From contig CAVVIO010000061.1 of the NCBI GenBank assembly GCA_963748095.1, positions 1 through 59,777 of the forward strand: a stretch of 59,777 nt of DNA, given 5' to 3'. Shown here one piece after another: positions 24,722-34,323 of this stretch. This stretch comes from CAVVIO01 sp963748095 (GTDB taxonomy: Bacteria > Bacteroidota > Bacteroidia > Bacteroidales > UBA10428). Every line of letters starts with the position of its first letter. Position 1 is the first letter of the stretch. The notes beneath the pieces are model-generated. The model worked only from the letters and a program-made list of their open reading frames with translations, ran no database searches and was not told where the DNA came from. The translations under genes were made by a program, and so were the position numbers.

Positions 24722-24756
24722 CAAATTTAACAAAATAAATGAACTTATGTTCATTT
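24722..24756 (-). promoter_or_regulatory. Promoter with palindrome P3
   Basis: AAATGAACTTATGTTCATTT (24737-24756) differs from a perfect palindrome at one pair. On the minus strand TAAATTTG (24729-24722) follows 7 bp later as a possible -7 element, 20 bp before the lipoprotein start. It is the third member of the operator family. Confidence 0.65.
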
Positions 24757-24880
24757 TATATTTTATAAGATCTGTTTCAACTTAAAATAAACTTTGGTTA
24801 TTTCAATTCCATCAATATGTTTAAGAGTCAAAAAATGAGGAATACTTAACTGAAAAACTCAATTCTGACGCTTCCGCCTG

Positions 24881-25579
24881 CTAAGAAAATTTTTTTAACA
24901 GTACATTTTTAACATGGAGCAAATGTTTTTCATTCCTTACCTGCAGCTGAATTTCAAAGTGATAATGCTTATCATCTTCATTGAGAAGTTTACTGGCAGG
25001 TAACCTGTACCCGATATGCCATGGTGAATTTTTAAGAATAGTACCAATAGCATCTTCAGTGTCTTTCTGACTTAATTTCTTATTCGTACTTAACGTAAAC
25101 CTATTATTTTCAAATGATTTGGTTTGCGATTTTTGAGATATAATCTCATTGCTTAATCGTGAATACGGAATTTTCAGGGTATTATCATTATTGGTATCAA
25201 TGGTGATATGCGTTAGTAACATTTTATTCAATCTGCCTGATATTTCTCCTATCTGTAAGACCTCACCATTTGTATAATTATTCTGTAACCTGAAAATAAT
25301 CCCTGCTACCAGATCTTTTAGAAAAAACCATCCGAACGCAAGCGTTAAAATTACAATTGCACTTATGATAATCACCTGGTAATACGATTTATCGCCAAAC
25401 AAATAATTTACCGCCCATAACAGAATGAATATCCAGAGGATAAAACCTGCCAGGGGCAGTATGTTTAAAAATTTTTTCCAGTCAGAATATTTCTTCACCA
25501 ATAGCTTGATAAAAAACAGGAATATTCTCATCAAGATAATTGCAGAAACTATTACAACTGATACTATTATAAGCTTCAT
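24881..25579 (-). CDS. Small MscS-like mechanosensitive channel
   Basis: The 232-residue protein has three N-terminal membrane segments (LIIVSVVIVSAIILMRIFLF; FILWIFILLWAVNYLFG; VIIISAIVILTLAFGWFFL), then FFLKDLVAGIIFRLQNNYTN and a beta domain with LNKMLLTHITIDTNNDNTLK and IPYSRLSNEI. This is the MscS pore-plus-beta-domain order in a short form. It lies 10 bp downstream of the giant transporter-ATPase fusion on the same strand, so both may take part in ion or volume control. No separate promoter was seen. Confidence 0.8.
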   Translation of the reverse strand: MKLIIVSVVIVSAIILMRIFLFFIKLLVKKYSDWKKFLNILPLAGFILWIFILLWAVNYLFGDKSYYQVIIISAIVILTLAFGWFFLKDLVAGIIFRLQNNYTNGEVLQIGEISGRLNKMLLTHITIDTNNDNTLKIPYSRLSNEIISQKSQTKSFENNRFTLSTNKKLSQKDTEDAIGTILKNSPWHIGYRLPASKLLNEDDKHYHFEIQLQVRNEKHLLHVKNVLLKKFS

Positions 25580-25589
25580 TATTAAAAAT

Positions 25590-28500
25590 TTAAATTAGTT
25601 CATGTTCATGAAAAGAGGCAGTAAGGAACCTGTCAATATACCTGTTTATAACAAATAATCCGTTTGATTTTTCCTTAACAAGTCCTGCCATCATTAGTGA
25701 ATTAATATTTTTCTTAATTTCACTTTCATCAATCTGTAAAACGTTCATTAATTTATTAATATCCATTCTCTTATGATAAATAAGCTGTATAAGGATCACC
25801 TGCCAGTCATCATCCAGGTTTTCAAAAATATGCATATTGAGTGCATTCGGCGGTACAATGAAAAGTCTGTCTAACGTAAATTTTTTAATTTGTGCTATCC
25901 ACGTGTATAGAGTAAGTCCCGGGTTACCTTCTGAATAATTGAAATACTTGTTGAATAAGTCTGCCATTCGAATTTCGGATATTTGTTCCTCTCTTTTTTT
26001 GCCCAAAACAAATTTTAAGCCACCGGAAAAGTGTCTTTTCATAATCAGATCTTTTAATTCTTCCGAATCGAAAGGCATGCAAAACAATACTCCGATAAAA
26101 TTATCTTCAATACTGTATATTTTATTTAATTTTTTATAGGCATATTGGTTCATGTTTACTATAAACAGGCATTTCGAACTGTAATTCTTTATTAATTTCA
26201 TGATTAACTGAATTACTTCATATCCCTTCGCCGACATTTCCCACCATAGTTCAAGGTCGTGAAATACCATCACCGAATTATCAGGAAGCCGTTCGAAAAT
26301 TTCATCAATATTTCCTCCCAGGTTGGTAACAACATTTATAGTTTCATACAAATCATCAGGTTTGATGGATCCGTTAAGCGGTGGGAAAACATGGTAAACC
26401 CTTTCATTTTTAAAATATTTCTTTGCTATATGTCTGCAGAAAGTTGTTTTACCGGAATTTCGTTCACCCAACACCATTATTCCTCCCAGGTAGCCGTTAC
26501 GATAATTTTTGAAAGCTTTCTCAAATTGTTCCTGTTCCGTTTTTCGTTCAATCCAGAAATCTTCGCTTATGCTTGATCGACCGCTAAACAAATTTTTATA
26601 ATATACGGGCACAGCGTTATATACAGCAGGATCGGGACTAACATTGGTAACTATATCAAGTATTTGTCCCGAGATGGATTGCTGATTTTCTCCTTCAGTA
26701 ATTTTTCTTGCAAACAAAACACCTTCACTTCTTGAATAAAGTAACCTTACAATTTTTCTTCGTACAGATTCTTTAATGGTGGCCGCCCATTTTTCAACTT
26801 TACCGTAAGTCTTTTTACCCTTATATTCCATAATGTAATGAGGAATTTCACGGTTACTGTCAATAATCCGGGCATGTGATAACGGCTCAAGTGCAATTTC
26901 AAGAAATCTGGAAATTTCAGTTTCTGTTTTATTATATAGTTCCAGGGTAGTGTTTTCTACAGGGATTAATTCTTTTTCAGTTTCTTCAATAATTATTTTA
27001 ATGTCTGAGTCTAAATTCTCTGAATCCGGGTTAAGATTTTCCAGTTCAAAATACATATAGCTCACATGGTCTTTTATCTGATGAACATTATTCCTGATTT
27101 TATCATTGAAATCAGTAAGATATTCCTCTAATTGTCCAATGAACATGGAATCTATAAAATGTTTAGCAATACGTCTGACAGGTATTTCAATTATTGACAT
27201 CGTCTCATCCTGAATATCTTCCATATTATCCAATGATATTTCAGAGACTTCGATACTTTCAGGTAACTTTTCAGTCAAGTCATCAATAGCTGTCGTCAGT
27301 TTTTGCAGCTCGCGCTCTAATTCCAAAAAATTACTGTCCATTTTAATATCCGGGGTATTTTTATTGAGGTTGACGGAATCGGCATTTATTTTATGAATCT
27401 CTTTTTTAAATTGCAGTATCTTATTGAGAATTCCCGAATTAATTTGTTGTCTTAGTTGCTGTATGAATTCACTCGTTTCATCATTAAGTTGGTTTTTAAG
27501 TGATGAAATGGTCAGGTCAAGGAGTAATTTATTGGTATTATGAAGAATATTTTCTAACCATTCATCGGGAAAATGAATATTCCAATTCCTGAGTAAACGA
27601 TAAAATTTAGTCTTTTTCCGTTTCTTTGATAACAACTTACTGCTGTTAATTTTTTCAAGATCACTGATGAAAAGCTGCATATTTCCCCGATACTCTGTTA
27701 AAAGCCTGTTGTAATAATAGTTTGAATCATCGGTTATATCCTGATTAAGAACCTTTATTTTTTCTGCTAATAATCCGGTAATTTCATTCAGGCTTTCTGT
27801 TCCAATTTTACCAATGGAAAGGTTTTTGGAAAATACATCCATCTGGTTTTCCATGAAAAAAAGAAGTTCTTTAACTTTTGACAGAAATAATAAACTGCTT
27901 TGATTAAATTCTTTAAGAAGTATCCGGAAGGACTGATATCCGCTGTCCATCAGGTAAAACTTTGCAAATGCCCGGTATTTTATTTTTCCTTTAATGGTAT
28001 CTTTTGAAAAAGGATGCCGGACTTTTTTTCTGAATTTATACCATTTTAAACCTAACGGATCCGGTTTTTTAATCGTGAAATCATTTTTATTATAATGCAG
28101 TGTTAGTTTTTTGGGCAATTGAGAATTATCCTCTTCGAGTTTACCAAAATACCATTCTATTCCGGATGAAAGCAGTTCCTTCTGTGTTATGAATTTTTCA
28201 TTCAACAACCGCTCAATCCGGGCCTTAGCCTTAAAATTAAAATCGTTTCTAATTATAAATAGTTGTTTTTTCTTTTTTTGTGATTCCTTTATCAGGCTCA
28301 ATTTTTGCAATGCTGAAACAGTTGATTTGCAAGTACTCTCGAGTTCTTTAACAATTTCTGCATTTTCCCTGAGAAAAGGGATCATTGATTTTTCATAAAA
28401 TAATTTCAGAACCTCTTGTTCATTTTTATCAATTTTCTGTATTTCATCATTGATAAGTTGGTATACAGAAGTTTTCAGGGCAGGCAATGAAATCTTTTTC

Positions 28501-30695
28501 TCTGCTGTCAGGATATTTTTATATGCGGTTTTATCTTCGGATATGACCGTATATTCTTCGAATGTACCAGATGCATTAATAAGCAGTGTAGTACCCATGT
28601 TAGCAATAAGCTCACTTACTTCATCATAAGTTTTATCAATATGCTGGTATTTTCTATCAGGAATACCAACGATTGTAAGGTCTGTATGAGCTGATTCCCT
28701 CTGAATAATTTCATTTTTAGTCAATTTGTCGATACTATTATTAATAACCCTGATTTCCATATTAGTCCTGTACTGTTCGAGAATATTTCCGGTTGATTTA
28801 TATATTCTTTCAGACAGGGTATTGTCCTGTGTAATAATAAATAGTCTAATTTCCGAATCTTCCCATTCGGTTGAAGAAGTAAGGTGGCGGATAAGGTTTA
28901 TAGCAAAGGTCAGGTTTTGCCCCCACCCACTCCACCAGATATCTATGGTTTTTTTATTTCCAAATTTCCTCTCAGGTTTATAATTCAGGAAGATAGAGTT
29001 GAAATTATTCTTTTCAAGTTTTCTTATGAATTGAGTGAAAGCATTCCGGTTTTTTTCTTTTGTGCTCCACCCCATAAGAATAGTATTGGGCTCAATCCCG
29101 CTAAAACCGTATACTCTCATAATTTCATCCATACCCGAATAAATATCCCGGCAAGTATGATGGTTCATAAAGAATCCTGATGACTCAACATCAATTTTTC
29201 TGACATCCTTTTTTCTTAAAAGGAGCTCTTCATTAGATTCTTCGAGTTCAAAGCCAGTAAGAATACCCAGTCTTCCTGAAATGTCTTTTCCCAGGTCAAA
29301 CATATAGGGGCGTGAATTTTCCTCACCGGAGAACATTACAATATTTGGCCGCCAGTTGCGGGTTTGTAAAGTATGAGTACGAAGCTTACGTAAGCCGGAT
29401 TTCACCAATGAAGCCCATAAACTGCTCCATGCATCGCCCGACTGCAGAGCCAGTTCTTTTCGTTTTAAATATAAATAAATTGCGCCAAGAATAAAGGTTG
29501 CTCCAAGCATGGCAATAAAATCAAGCTGTATCATAACTAATATGCAGGCTGCCGAACCTAACAAGCTTATCCATGCGGGAGTTTTGAATGCCGGCCTGAA
29601 ATCAGCGCTGGTCATCCTTTCGAAAGCACAGCTAAGGTTCAAAAAACCATAGGTCGTTATAAAGAAAATGGATACAATCCTGGCAATCACATCGAGTTCA
29701 CCTATCAGAATGCCTCCTTCGGCAATTACAAAAGTGAGTAACAGGGCATTTCGTGGTTCATTGGTAGAACCAGTTCCTTTGGAAAAAAATTTATGTGTAA
29801 TCCTGTCTTTGGCAGTAGCCTGTAAAATACGTGGAGCAGCGAGAATACTACCCAGTGCAGATGATAAGGTAGCTCCCCATATACCAGCTATAACAAGTTC
29901 AGGTATACGTGCTATTTTTAATAATACTTTTGGATCTTTGGCTAAAACAGTTGCATCAACCGTGTATGCAAGGAAAAATGTTAATCCGATATATACAATT
30001 AAACCAACGCCAATTGCTGATATGGTGCCTAACGGAATAGATATTTTAGGGTCTTTCAAATCACCTGACATGGATACGCCGGCTTCGAAACCGGTTACAG
30101 CAGGGAAATAAATCCCGAACAATACCATCAGCGGAACGGTTGAAGAAACATGGGATAAAAGAGGTACGGCAGGAGCAAACTCATGCTTGCCAAAAAATAT
30201 AGAAAGAAGTGATAAAAAAATGGCAGCCATTATAAAATACTGGGTCTTTAACGCAAGAGATGTACTGATAAACGTGATAATTGTTACTGCCAGTAAAATT
30301 GCACTGCCAGCCATTCTAATGGCATCTTTAGTAACTTCAAACCCCCAGAAATTGAGAAAACTTTCGGCGAATCCTATCAGGTAGAGACTTACACTAAATG
30401 AAAGCCCTACAAATAGCGCTAAACCGAGCGTACCGCCAATGGGTAATCCCAGACTCCTTGATATAATGTAATAGGTTCCACCGGCCTGAACTTTCTTATC
30501 GGTAGCTATGGAGGAAACGCTTAATCCTGTTGTAACTGAAATTACATGTGCTATAATGATTATCCCAATAGCCCCGAATAGTCCTGCCTCCCCAATAATC
30601 ATAGGAAGACGCATGTACATTATAACACCCAGTATGGTAAGAATTGAGGGTGTAAAAACACCTCCAAATGTTCCGAATTTATTTGATTTTGCCAT
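25590..30695 (-). CDS. SLC12-like transporter fused to P-loop ATPase
   Basis: This 1701-residue protein starts with an APC-superfamily permease (residues about 1-420; MAKSNKFGTFGGVFTPSILT, GGTYYIISRSLGLPIGG, PAVTGFEAGVSMSGDLKDP), the pattern of cation-chloride cotransporters. An SLC12-type C-terminal domain follows (WRPNIVMFSGEENSRPYMF; ILMGWSTKEKN; IDIWWSGWGQNLTFAIN). Then come about 600 mostly helical, charged residues with coiled-coil character. From about residue 1400 there is a P-loop ATPase: Walker A GERNSGKTTF at about 1408, Walker B NSVMVFHDLELWWE at about 1475, and a winged-helix-like end. The frame is intact throughout. The ATPase may gate or anchor transport; ion specificity is unknown. 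Confidence 0.85.
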   Translation of the reverse strand: MAKSNKFGTFGGVFTPSILTILGVIMYMRLPMIIGEAGLFGAIGIIIIAHVISVTTGLSVSSIATDKKVQAGGTYYIISRSLGLPIGGTLGLALFVGLSFSVSLYLIGFAESFLNFWGFEVTKDAIRMAGSAILLAVTIITFISTSLALKTQYFIMAAIFLSLLSIFFGKHEFAPAVPLLSHVSSTVPLMVLFGIYFPAVTGFEAGVSMSGDLKDPKISIPLGTISAIGVGLIVYIGLTFFLAYTVDATVLAKDPKVLLKIARIPELVIAGIWGATLSSALGSILAAPRILQATAKDRITHKFFSKGTGSTNEPRNALLLTFVIAEGGILIGELDVIARIVSIFFITTYGFLNLSCAFERMTSADFRPAFKTPAWISLLGSAACILVMIQLDFIAMLGATFILGAIYLYLKRKELALQSGDAWSSLWASLVKSGLRKLRTHTLQTRNWRPNIVMFSGEENSRPYMFDLGKDISGRLGILTGFELEESNEELLLRKKDVRKIDVESSGFFMNHHTCRDIYSGMDEIMRVYGFSGIEPNTILMGWSTKEKNRNAFTQFIRKLEKNNFNSIFLNYKPERKFGNKKTIDIWWSGWGQNLTFAINLIRHLTSSTEWEDSEIRLFIITQDNTLSERIYKSTGNILEQYRTNMEIRVINNSIDKLTKNEIIQRESAHTDLTIVGIPDRKYQHIDKTYDEVSELIANMGTTLLINASGTFEEYTVISEDKTAYKNILTAEKKISLPALKTSVYQLINDEIQKIDKNEQEVLKLFYEKSMIPFLRENAEIVKELESTCKSTVSALQKLSLIKESQKKKKQLFIIRNDFNFKAKARIERLLNEKFITQKELLSSGIEWYFGKLEEDNSQLPKKLTLHYNKNDFTIKKPDPLGLKWYKFRKKVRHPFSKDTIKGKIKYRAFAKFYLMDSGYQSFRILLKEFNQSSLLFLSKVKELLFFMENQMDVFSKNLSIGKIGTESLNEITGLLAEKIKVLNQDITDDSNYYYNRLLTEYRGNMQLFISDLEKINSSKLLSKKRKKTKFYRLLRNWNIHFPDEWLENILHNTNKLLLDLTISSLKNQLNDETSEFIQQLRQQINSGILNKILQFKKEIHKINADSVNLNKNTPDIKMDSNFLELERELQKLTTAIDDLTEKLPESIEVSEISLDNMEDIQDETMSIIEIPVRRIAKHFIDSMFIGQLEEYLTDFNDKIRNNVHQIKDHVSYMYFELENLNPDSENLDSDIKIIIEETEKELIPVENTTLELYNKTETEISRFLEIALEPLSHARIIDSNREIPHYIMEYKGKKTYGKVEKWAATIKESVRRKIVRLLYSRSEGVLFARKITEGENQQSISGQILDIVTNVSPDPAVYNAVPVYYKNLFSGRSSISEDFWIERKTEQEQFEKAFKNYRNGYLGGIMVLGERNSGKTTFCRHIAKKYFKNERVYHVFPPLNGSIKPDDLYETINVVTNLGGNIDEIFERLPDNSVMVFHDLELWWEMSAKGYEVIQLIMKLIKNYSSKCLFIVNMNQYAYKKLNKIYSIEDNFIGVLFCMPFDSEELKDLIMKRHFSGGLKFVLGKKREEQISEIRMADLFNKYFNYSEGNPGLTLYTWIAQIKKFTLDRLFIVPPNALNMHIFENLDDDWQVILIQLIYHKRMDINKLMNVLQIDESEIKKNINSLMMAGLVKEKSNGLFVINRYIDRFLTASFHEHELI

Positions 30696-30713
30696 TATCT
30701 ATAGTTAAAAAAA

Positions 30714-30746
30714 TGAAACACTCTTCTATTTGTGTCAAGTGTTTCA
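30714..30746. promoter_or_regulatory. Inverted repeat before the transporter gene
   Basis: TGAAACACT, 15 bases, then AGTGTTTCA, about 20 bp upstream of the giant transporter's start codon. It could be an operator or an mRNA stem in the leader. There is no second copy in the window. Confidence 0.5.
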
Positions 30747-31212
30747 GTTTATGATTACAATGTCTTCTGCCGGATAAGGTAGCTGCTCCTTTTCTTCCCT
30801 GTAATATATACACTTTCTATTTTAAAAAACCCTTTTAGAAGAACTAAAATTTTAATGAATTTTATCCAAAACAATAACGGATGAAAAGTTCTAATAAATT
30901 TACGTAAAAAAGAAGGAACATTTATATTCCTGTAAAATAAAAATCAAAGGTTCATTTTTGATTTTAATATCCTAATATGCAAAAAGAGATAATAGCATAA
31001 GCACATAAAAAAATAACTTTACTATTTTAATCCAGCTATAACTGAAAGAGGGCAATCTATTAGTTCCAGAATGAACAACATTCGATTCCGGCAATTAACT
31101 GCCATCTGATTTAGCTAATATTGTCTTAATTATTAAAAGTTTAGGTTCCCGTTAAAATTTTATACCTTTACTAGTAATAATAAATTTAACCAAACACGTT
31201 ATATTAAAATTT
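30747..31212. other. Intergenic region with AraC-gene promoter
   Basis: No gene was seen here. TACCTTTA at 31163-31170 fits a -7 element for the AraC-type gene, 43 bp before its TTG start. No copy of the nine-site operator lies in front of it, so the regulator does not appear to control itself through that site. Confidence 0.45.
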
Positions 31213-31773
31213 TTGAAACTTTACATCAAAAATATGGTTTGTATCCGTTGCCAGATGGTTGTAAAATCCGAACTGGAAAAACTTGACCTTCCCTATGTTG
31301 ATGTAAAAATCGGCGAAGCAAAAATTATTGGAAATGTACTTCCTGAACAATTGGAACAACTGGATATAGCTTTAAAAAAATCAGGGTTGGAACTGATGGA
31401 TAACAAAAAAAGTATCCTGGTCGAGAAAATTAAAAGCGCTATTATTGAACTGGTTCATTACAGCGAAGAACAAATTAAAGTAAACCTTTCAGATTATTTA
31501 AGCGAAAAACTTCATTACGATTATACTTATCTTGCCAATCTTTTTTCGGAAGTAAAAGGCATTACCATTGAAAAATTTTATCTGACCCATAAAATTGAAA
31601 AAGTAAAAGAGCTGATCGTTTATGACGAACTGAACCTCTCCGAAATAGCCTATAAGATGCATTACAGCAGTGTTGCCCATCTGTCGAATCAATTTAAAAA
31701 ATATACCGGACTAACCCCTTCGCACTTTAAAAAACTCAAAAGTATAAGACGAGGGACACTTGAAGATGTGTGA
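31213..31773 (+). CDS. AraC-family regulator with HMA-like N-terminus
   Basis: The start is TTG 31213 (MKLYIKNMVCIRCQMVVKSE); the ATG at 31234 would cut into the first domain. Residues 1-60 look like a heavy-metal-associated fold with C-I-R-C at about 10-13. The C-terminal half is an AraC DNA-binding domain with two helix-turn-helix motifs (YLANLFSEVKGITIEKFYLT; LSEIAYKMHYSSVAHLSNQF) and the closing FKKYTGLTPSHFKKLK. At 186 residues it lacks a large sensor domain. It sits beside nine copies of a 21-bp-spaced direct-repeat operator, the geometry AraC dimers use, and one copy starts at its own last codons. Confidence 0.88.
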   Translation: MKLYIKNMVCIRCQMVVKSELEKLDLPYVDVKIGEAKIIGNVLPEQLEQLDIALKKSGLELMDNKKSILVEKIKSAIIELVHYSEEQIKVNLSDYLSEKLHYDYTYLANLFSEVKGITIEKFYLTHKIEKVKELIVYDELNLSEIAYKMHYSSVAHLSNQFKKYTGLTPSHFKKLKSIRRGTLEDV

Positions 31774-31833
31774 ATTATGTAAAATTTATCAGGAATTGTG
31801 TAATAAAACTTCAGCATAGTTTCACGAATTTTA
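31766..31833 (+). promoter_or_regulatory. Operator-promoter a
   Basis: ATGTGTGAATTATGTAA (31766-31782), then a second half-site TTGTGTAA ending at 31803, exactly 21 bp on. After 22 bp comes GAATTTTA at the expected -7 position, the weakest match of the set. The first half-site overlaps the AraC stop codon. It faces the radical SAM gene at 32011. Confidence 0.75.
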
Positions 31834-32010
31834 ATTCCTAAATTATTGAATGAAATTTTTTGAATGCCTTTCGAAACAATAATGTTTCGATTTGCCTCAA
31901 AAAAACTACATCTCCTATTTACGGTATTTATTATCAGATACCCTAAATAATTTTCTTCTGAGAATTAATGATGTAGGTGCAATAAGGAGTTAAATTCTAA
32001 AAATAAAGCA

Positions 32011-33528
32011 ATGAAAATTTTATTAATTTACCCACAGTGCCCGGATTCTTTTTGGAGTTTTAAACACGCACTAAAGTTCATTTCTAAAAAAGCAGCAGTA
32101 CCACCGCTTGGAATAATAACCGTTTCAGCAATGCTCCCATCATACATGGCAGAAAAAACTGGTGGATATGAATATCACAACACTTCAAACAAGCGACATC
32201 CAATGGGCCGATTATGTTTTTATCAGCGCCATGTATATTCAAAAAGAATCGGTAAACAAAGTAATTGCTGAATGTAAAAAACTGGAATAAAAAAATTGTT
32301 GCCGGCGGCCCGCTTTTTACACAGGAATATAACGACTATCCGCAAATTGATCATTTTATTCTGAACGAAGCGGAGATTACCATGCCCCTCTTTTTAAATG
32401 ATTTAAGTGCAGGGCAACCCAAAAAGATTGTATAAGACCAGCAAATATGCCGATATTTCAAAATCGCCGGTACCCGATTTCCATTTGTTGTCCGCAAAAG
32501 ATTATGCTTTTATGAATATCCAGGTTACACGGGGTTGTCCGTTTGCCTGCAATTTTTGTGAAATAACTTCCCTTTTAGGCCATAAAGTAAGGATAAAGGA
32601 TACAGCACAAATTATTAATGAACTGGATGTATTGTACCATAAAATCAAATGGCGCGGACCGGTTTCTATTGTTGATGATAATTTTATCGGTAATAAAAAA
32701 ACCATAAAATATGATTTACTGCCTGCCATGAAAGAATGGATGCAATTGCATAAGTTCCCTTTTACCTTTAATATAGAATCTTCCATTAATCTTGCCGATG
32801 ATAAGGAATTGATGTCCTTGTTGGTAGAAACAGGGATTAGTTCTACTTTTATTGGCATTGAAACCCCTGAAGAAAAATCACTTCACTACTGTGATAAAGT
32901 ACAGAATAAAAACCGCGATCTGTTACAAAGTGTTAAAACAATACAAAAGGCCGGACTGCAGGTCTCAGGTGGTTTTATTGTTGGTTTCGACAGTGACACC
33001 TCAACCGTTTTTCAGCGTCAAATCGACTTTATTCAGCAAAGCGGGATCGTTTCAGCAATGGTGGGTTTATTAAATGCGCCCAAAAACACCAAATTGTACG
33101 AGCAAATGGAAGCAGAAAACAGGATAACAACCGATGCTACCGGGAACAATACCGATTCATCCATGAACTTTATCCCAAAAATGAATTACAATGAACTAAT
33201 GGCCGGGTATAAAAAAATAATTCAAAATATTTATGCCACAAAGCCTTATTATAAACGATTACGCCAGTTATTATTAAATTATAACCGTAATGATAACAAG
33301 CAGACAAAAATCAGCTTTACTCTTCTCATTGCTTTCATCAGATCAATCATTGTTATTGGTCTTATAAACAAAGGAAGAGGCGAATACTGGAAATTAATTT
33401 TCTGGACCCTTTTTAACCGGCCCGGATCAATTGTTGAGGCAATTACTTATACCGTTTATGGCTATCATTTTCAAACGGTATACGGATTGAGAAATAAAAA
33501 AAATTTAGTAATGTCACCAAATGTGTGA
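32011..33528 (+). pseudogene. B12-binding radical SAM protein, three frame breaks
   Basis: Start MKILLIYPQCPDSFWSFKHA. Shifts near 32144, 32285 and 32423, each net +1, together restore the frame (length 3n). Joined, the N-terminal cobalamin-type domain reads WADYVFISAMYIQKESVNKV and VAGGPLFTQEYNDYPQIDHF. The radical SAM core has RGCPFACNFCEITSLLGHKV (CxxxCxxC) and VSIVDDNFIGNKK, then FIGIETPEEKS, GGFIVGFDSDT and a DUF4070-like C-terminus. Such proteins modify lipids or other hydrophobic substrates; the substrate here is unknown. A paralogue lies at 38184-39813 under the same type of operator. Confidence 0.87.
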
Positions 33529-33588
33529 ATGATGTAAGTTAAACCATCAATTGTATAATACTTTTTCAAGTTAATTACCCTACCTTCA
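33521..33588 (+). promoter_or_regulatory. Operator-promoter b
   Basis: ATGTGTGAATGATGTAA (33521-33537), the second half-site TTGTATAA ending at 33558, 22 bp, then TACCTTCA (33581-33588) as -7. It begins in the last codons of the radical SAM gene and faces the cupin gene 32 bp further on. Confidence 0.85.
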
Positions 33589-33619
33589 CTGTAATTTAAT
33601 CCTATTTATTTGCAGATGA

Positions 33620-33976
33620 ATGCAAACTATTGAAATAAAAAAATCGAAACCGCATATTCTCACCGAAATAATTGAATATGTACCCAATTCAGTGGTTAGT
33701 AAAACTATTATCCGAAAGACAACCGGAAATATAAATATTTTTGCAATTGATACAGGTGAAACTATAGCGGAGAAGATATCTCCCTTTGATACCTTCCTTC
33801 AGGTTATTGAAGGTAAGGCTGAAGTTGTGATTGACGAAAAATCAAGCATATTGCAAACGGGTCAGGCTATCATAATACCAGCCCATACTTCCAATATCGT
33901 TAAAGCCAACGAGCGGTTTAAGATGATTTCAACTGTAATTAAAAGCGGGTACGAAGGAATTGCAATTCAATACTAA
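33620..33976 (+). CDS. Cupin-domain protein
   Basis: This 118-residue protein is a single small beta barrel. TGETIAEKISPFDTFLQVIE and GKAEVVIDEKSSILQTGQAI followed by IIPAHTSNIVKANERFKMIS show the two cupin motifs, although the usual His ligands of motif 1 are missing (ISPFDT) and only one His (PAHT) is seen. Metal catalysis is therefore doubtful; a binding or sensing role is as likely. It is the second operator-controlled gene in the block and has its own site immediately upstream. Confidence 0.85.
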   Translation: MQTIEIKKSKPHILTEIIEYVPNSVVSKTIIRKTTGNINIFAIDTGETIAEKISPFDTFLQVIEGKAEVVIDEKSSILQTGQAIIIPAHTSNIVKANERFKMISTVIKSGYEGIAIQY

Positions 33977-34123
33977 CGGCTGAATTTCTATTCCACGAAT
34001 ATCCGGCATCTTTGGTCAATGTATAAGAATTATTTTGAATACGATGACAATTAAATATTGTGAATGAATTGAATCAAAACAGTAAATCCGGAATTATTTG
34101 TAGCAATCTAAAAAATAAAAATC

Positions 34124-34258
34124 ATGTCGAAAGAAAAAGAAGGTAAAGAAAAAAGTAATAAAAAGTCGCCTCTCAAAAACCTGAAAGAGAAAAGAGCAGC
34201 GAAAGCAGCAAAGCGTGCAGACAAAAACAACGATAATAGTGTATTGTCGATTAAGTAA
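34124..34258 (+). CDS. Very small basic protein
   Basis: ATG 34124 opens a 44-residue frame MSKEKEGKEKSNKKSPLKNL followed by KEKRAAKAAKRADKNNDN. It is almost all Lys, Glu, Ala and Arg and has no hydrophobic core, resembling small basic proteins of Bacteroidota with unknown function. The context before the ATG is A-rich. No operator copy matching the nine-site consensus is upstream. Confidence 0.55.
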   Translation: MSKEKEGKEKSNKKSPLKNLKEKRAAKAAKRADKNNDNSVLSIK

Positions 34259-34323
34259 TTTGTCCTGAAAAAAGTTTTCAGCTTTCATTAAAAAGTACAG
34301 CTTTAAAATTCAGCTTAAACTGA

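Noticed and set aside
34060..34110. Tenth copy of the nine-site operator before the small basic protein
   Set aside because: TTGTGAATGAATTGAA resembles the first half-site, but no second half-site lies 21 bp on and the -7 spacing fails.
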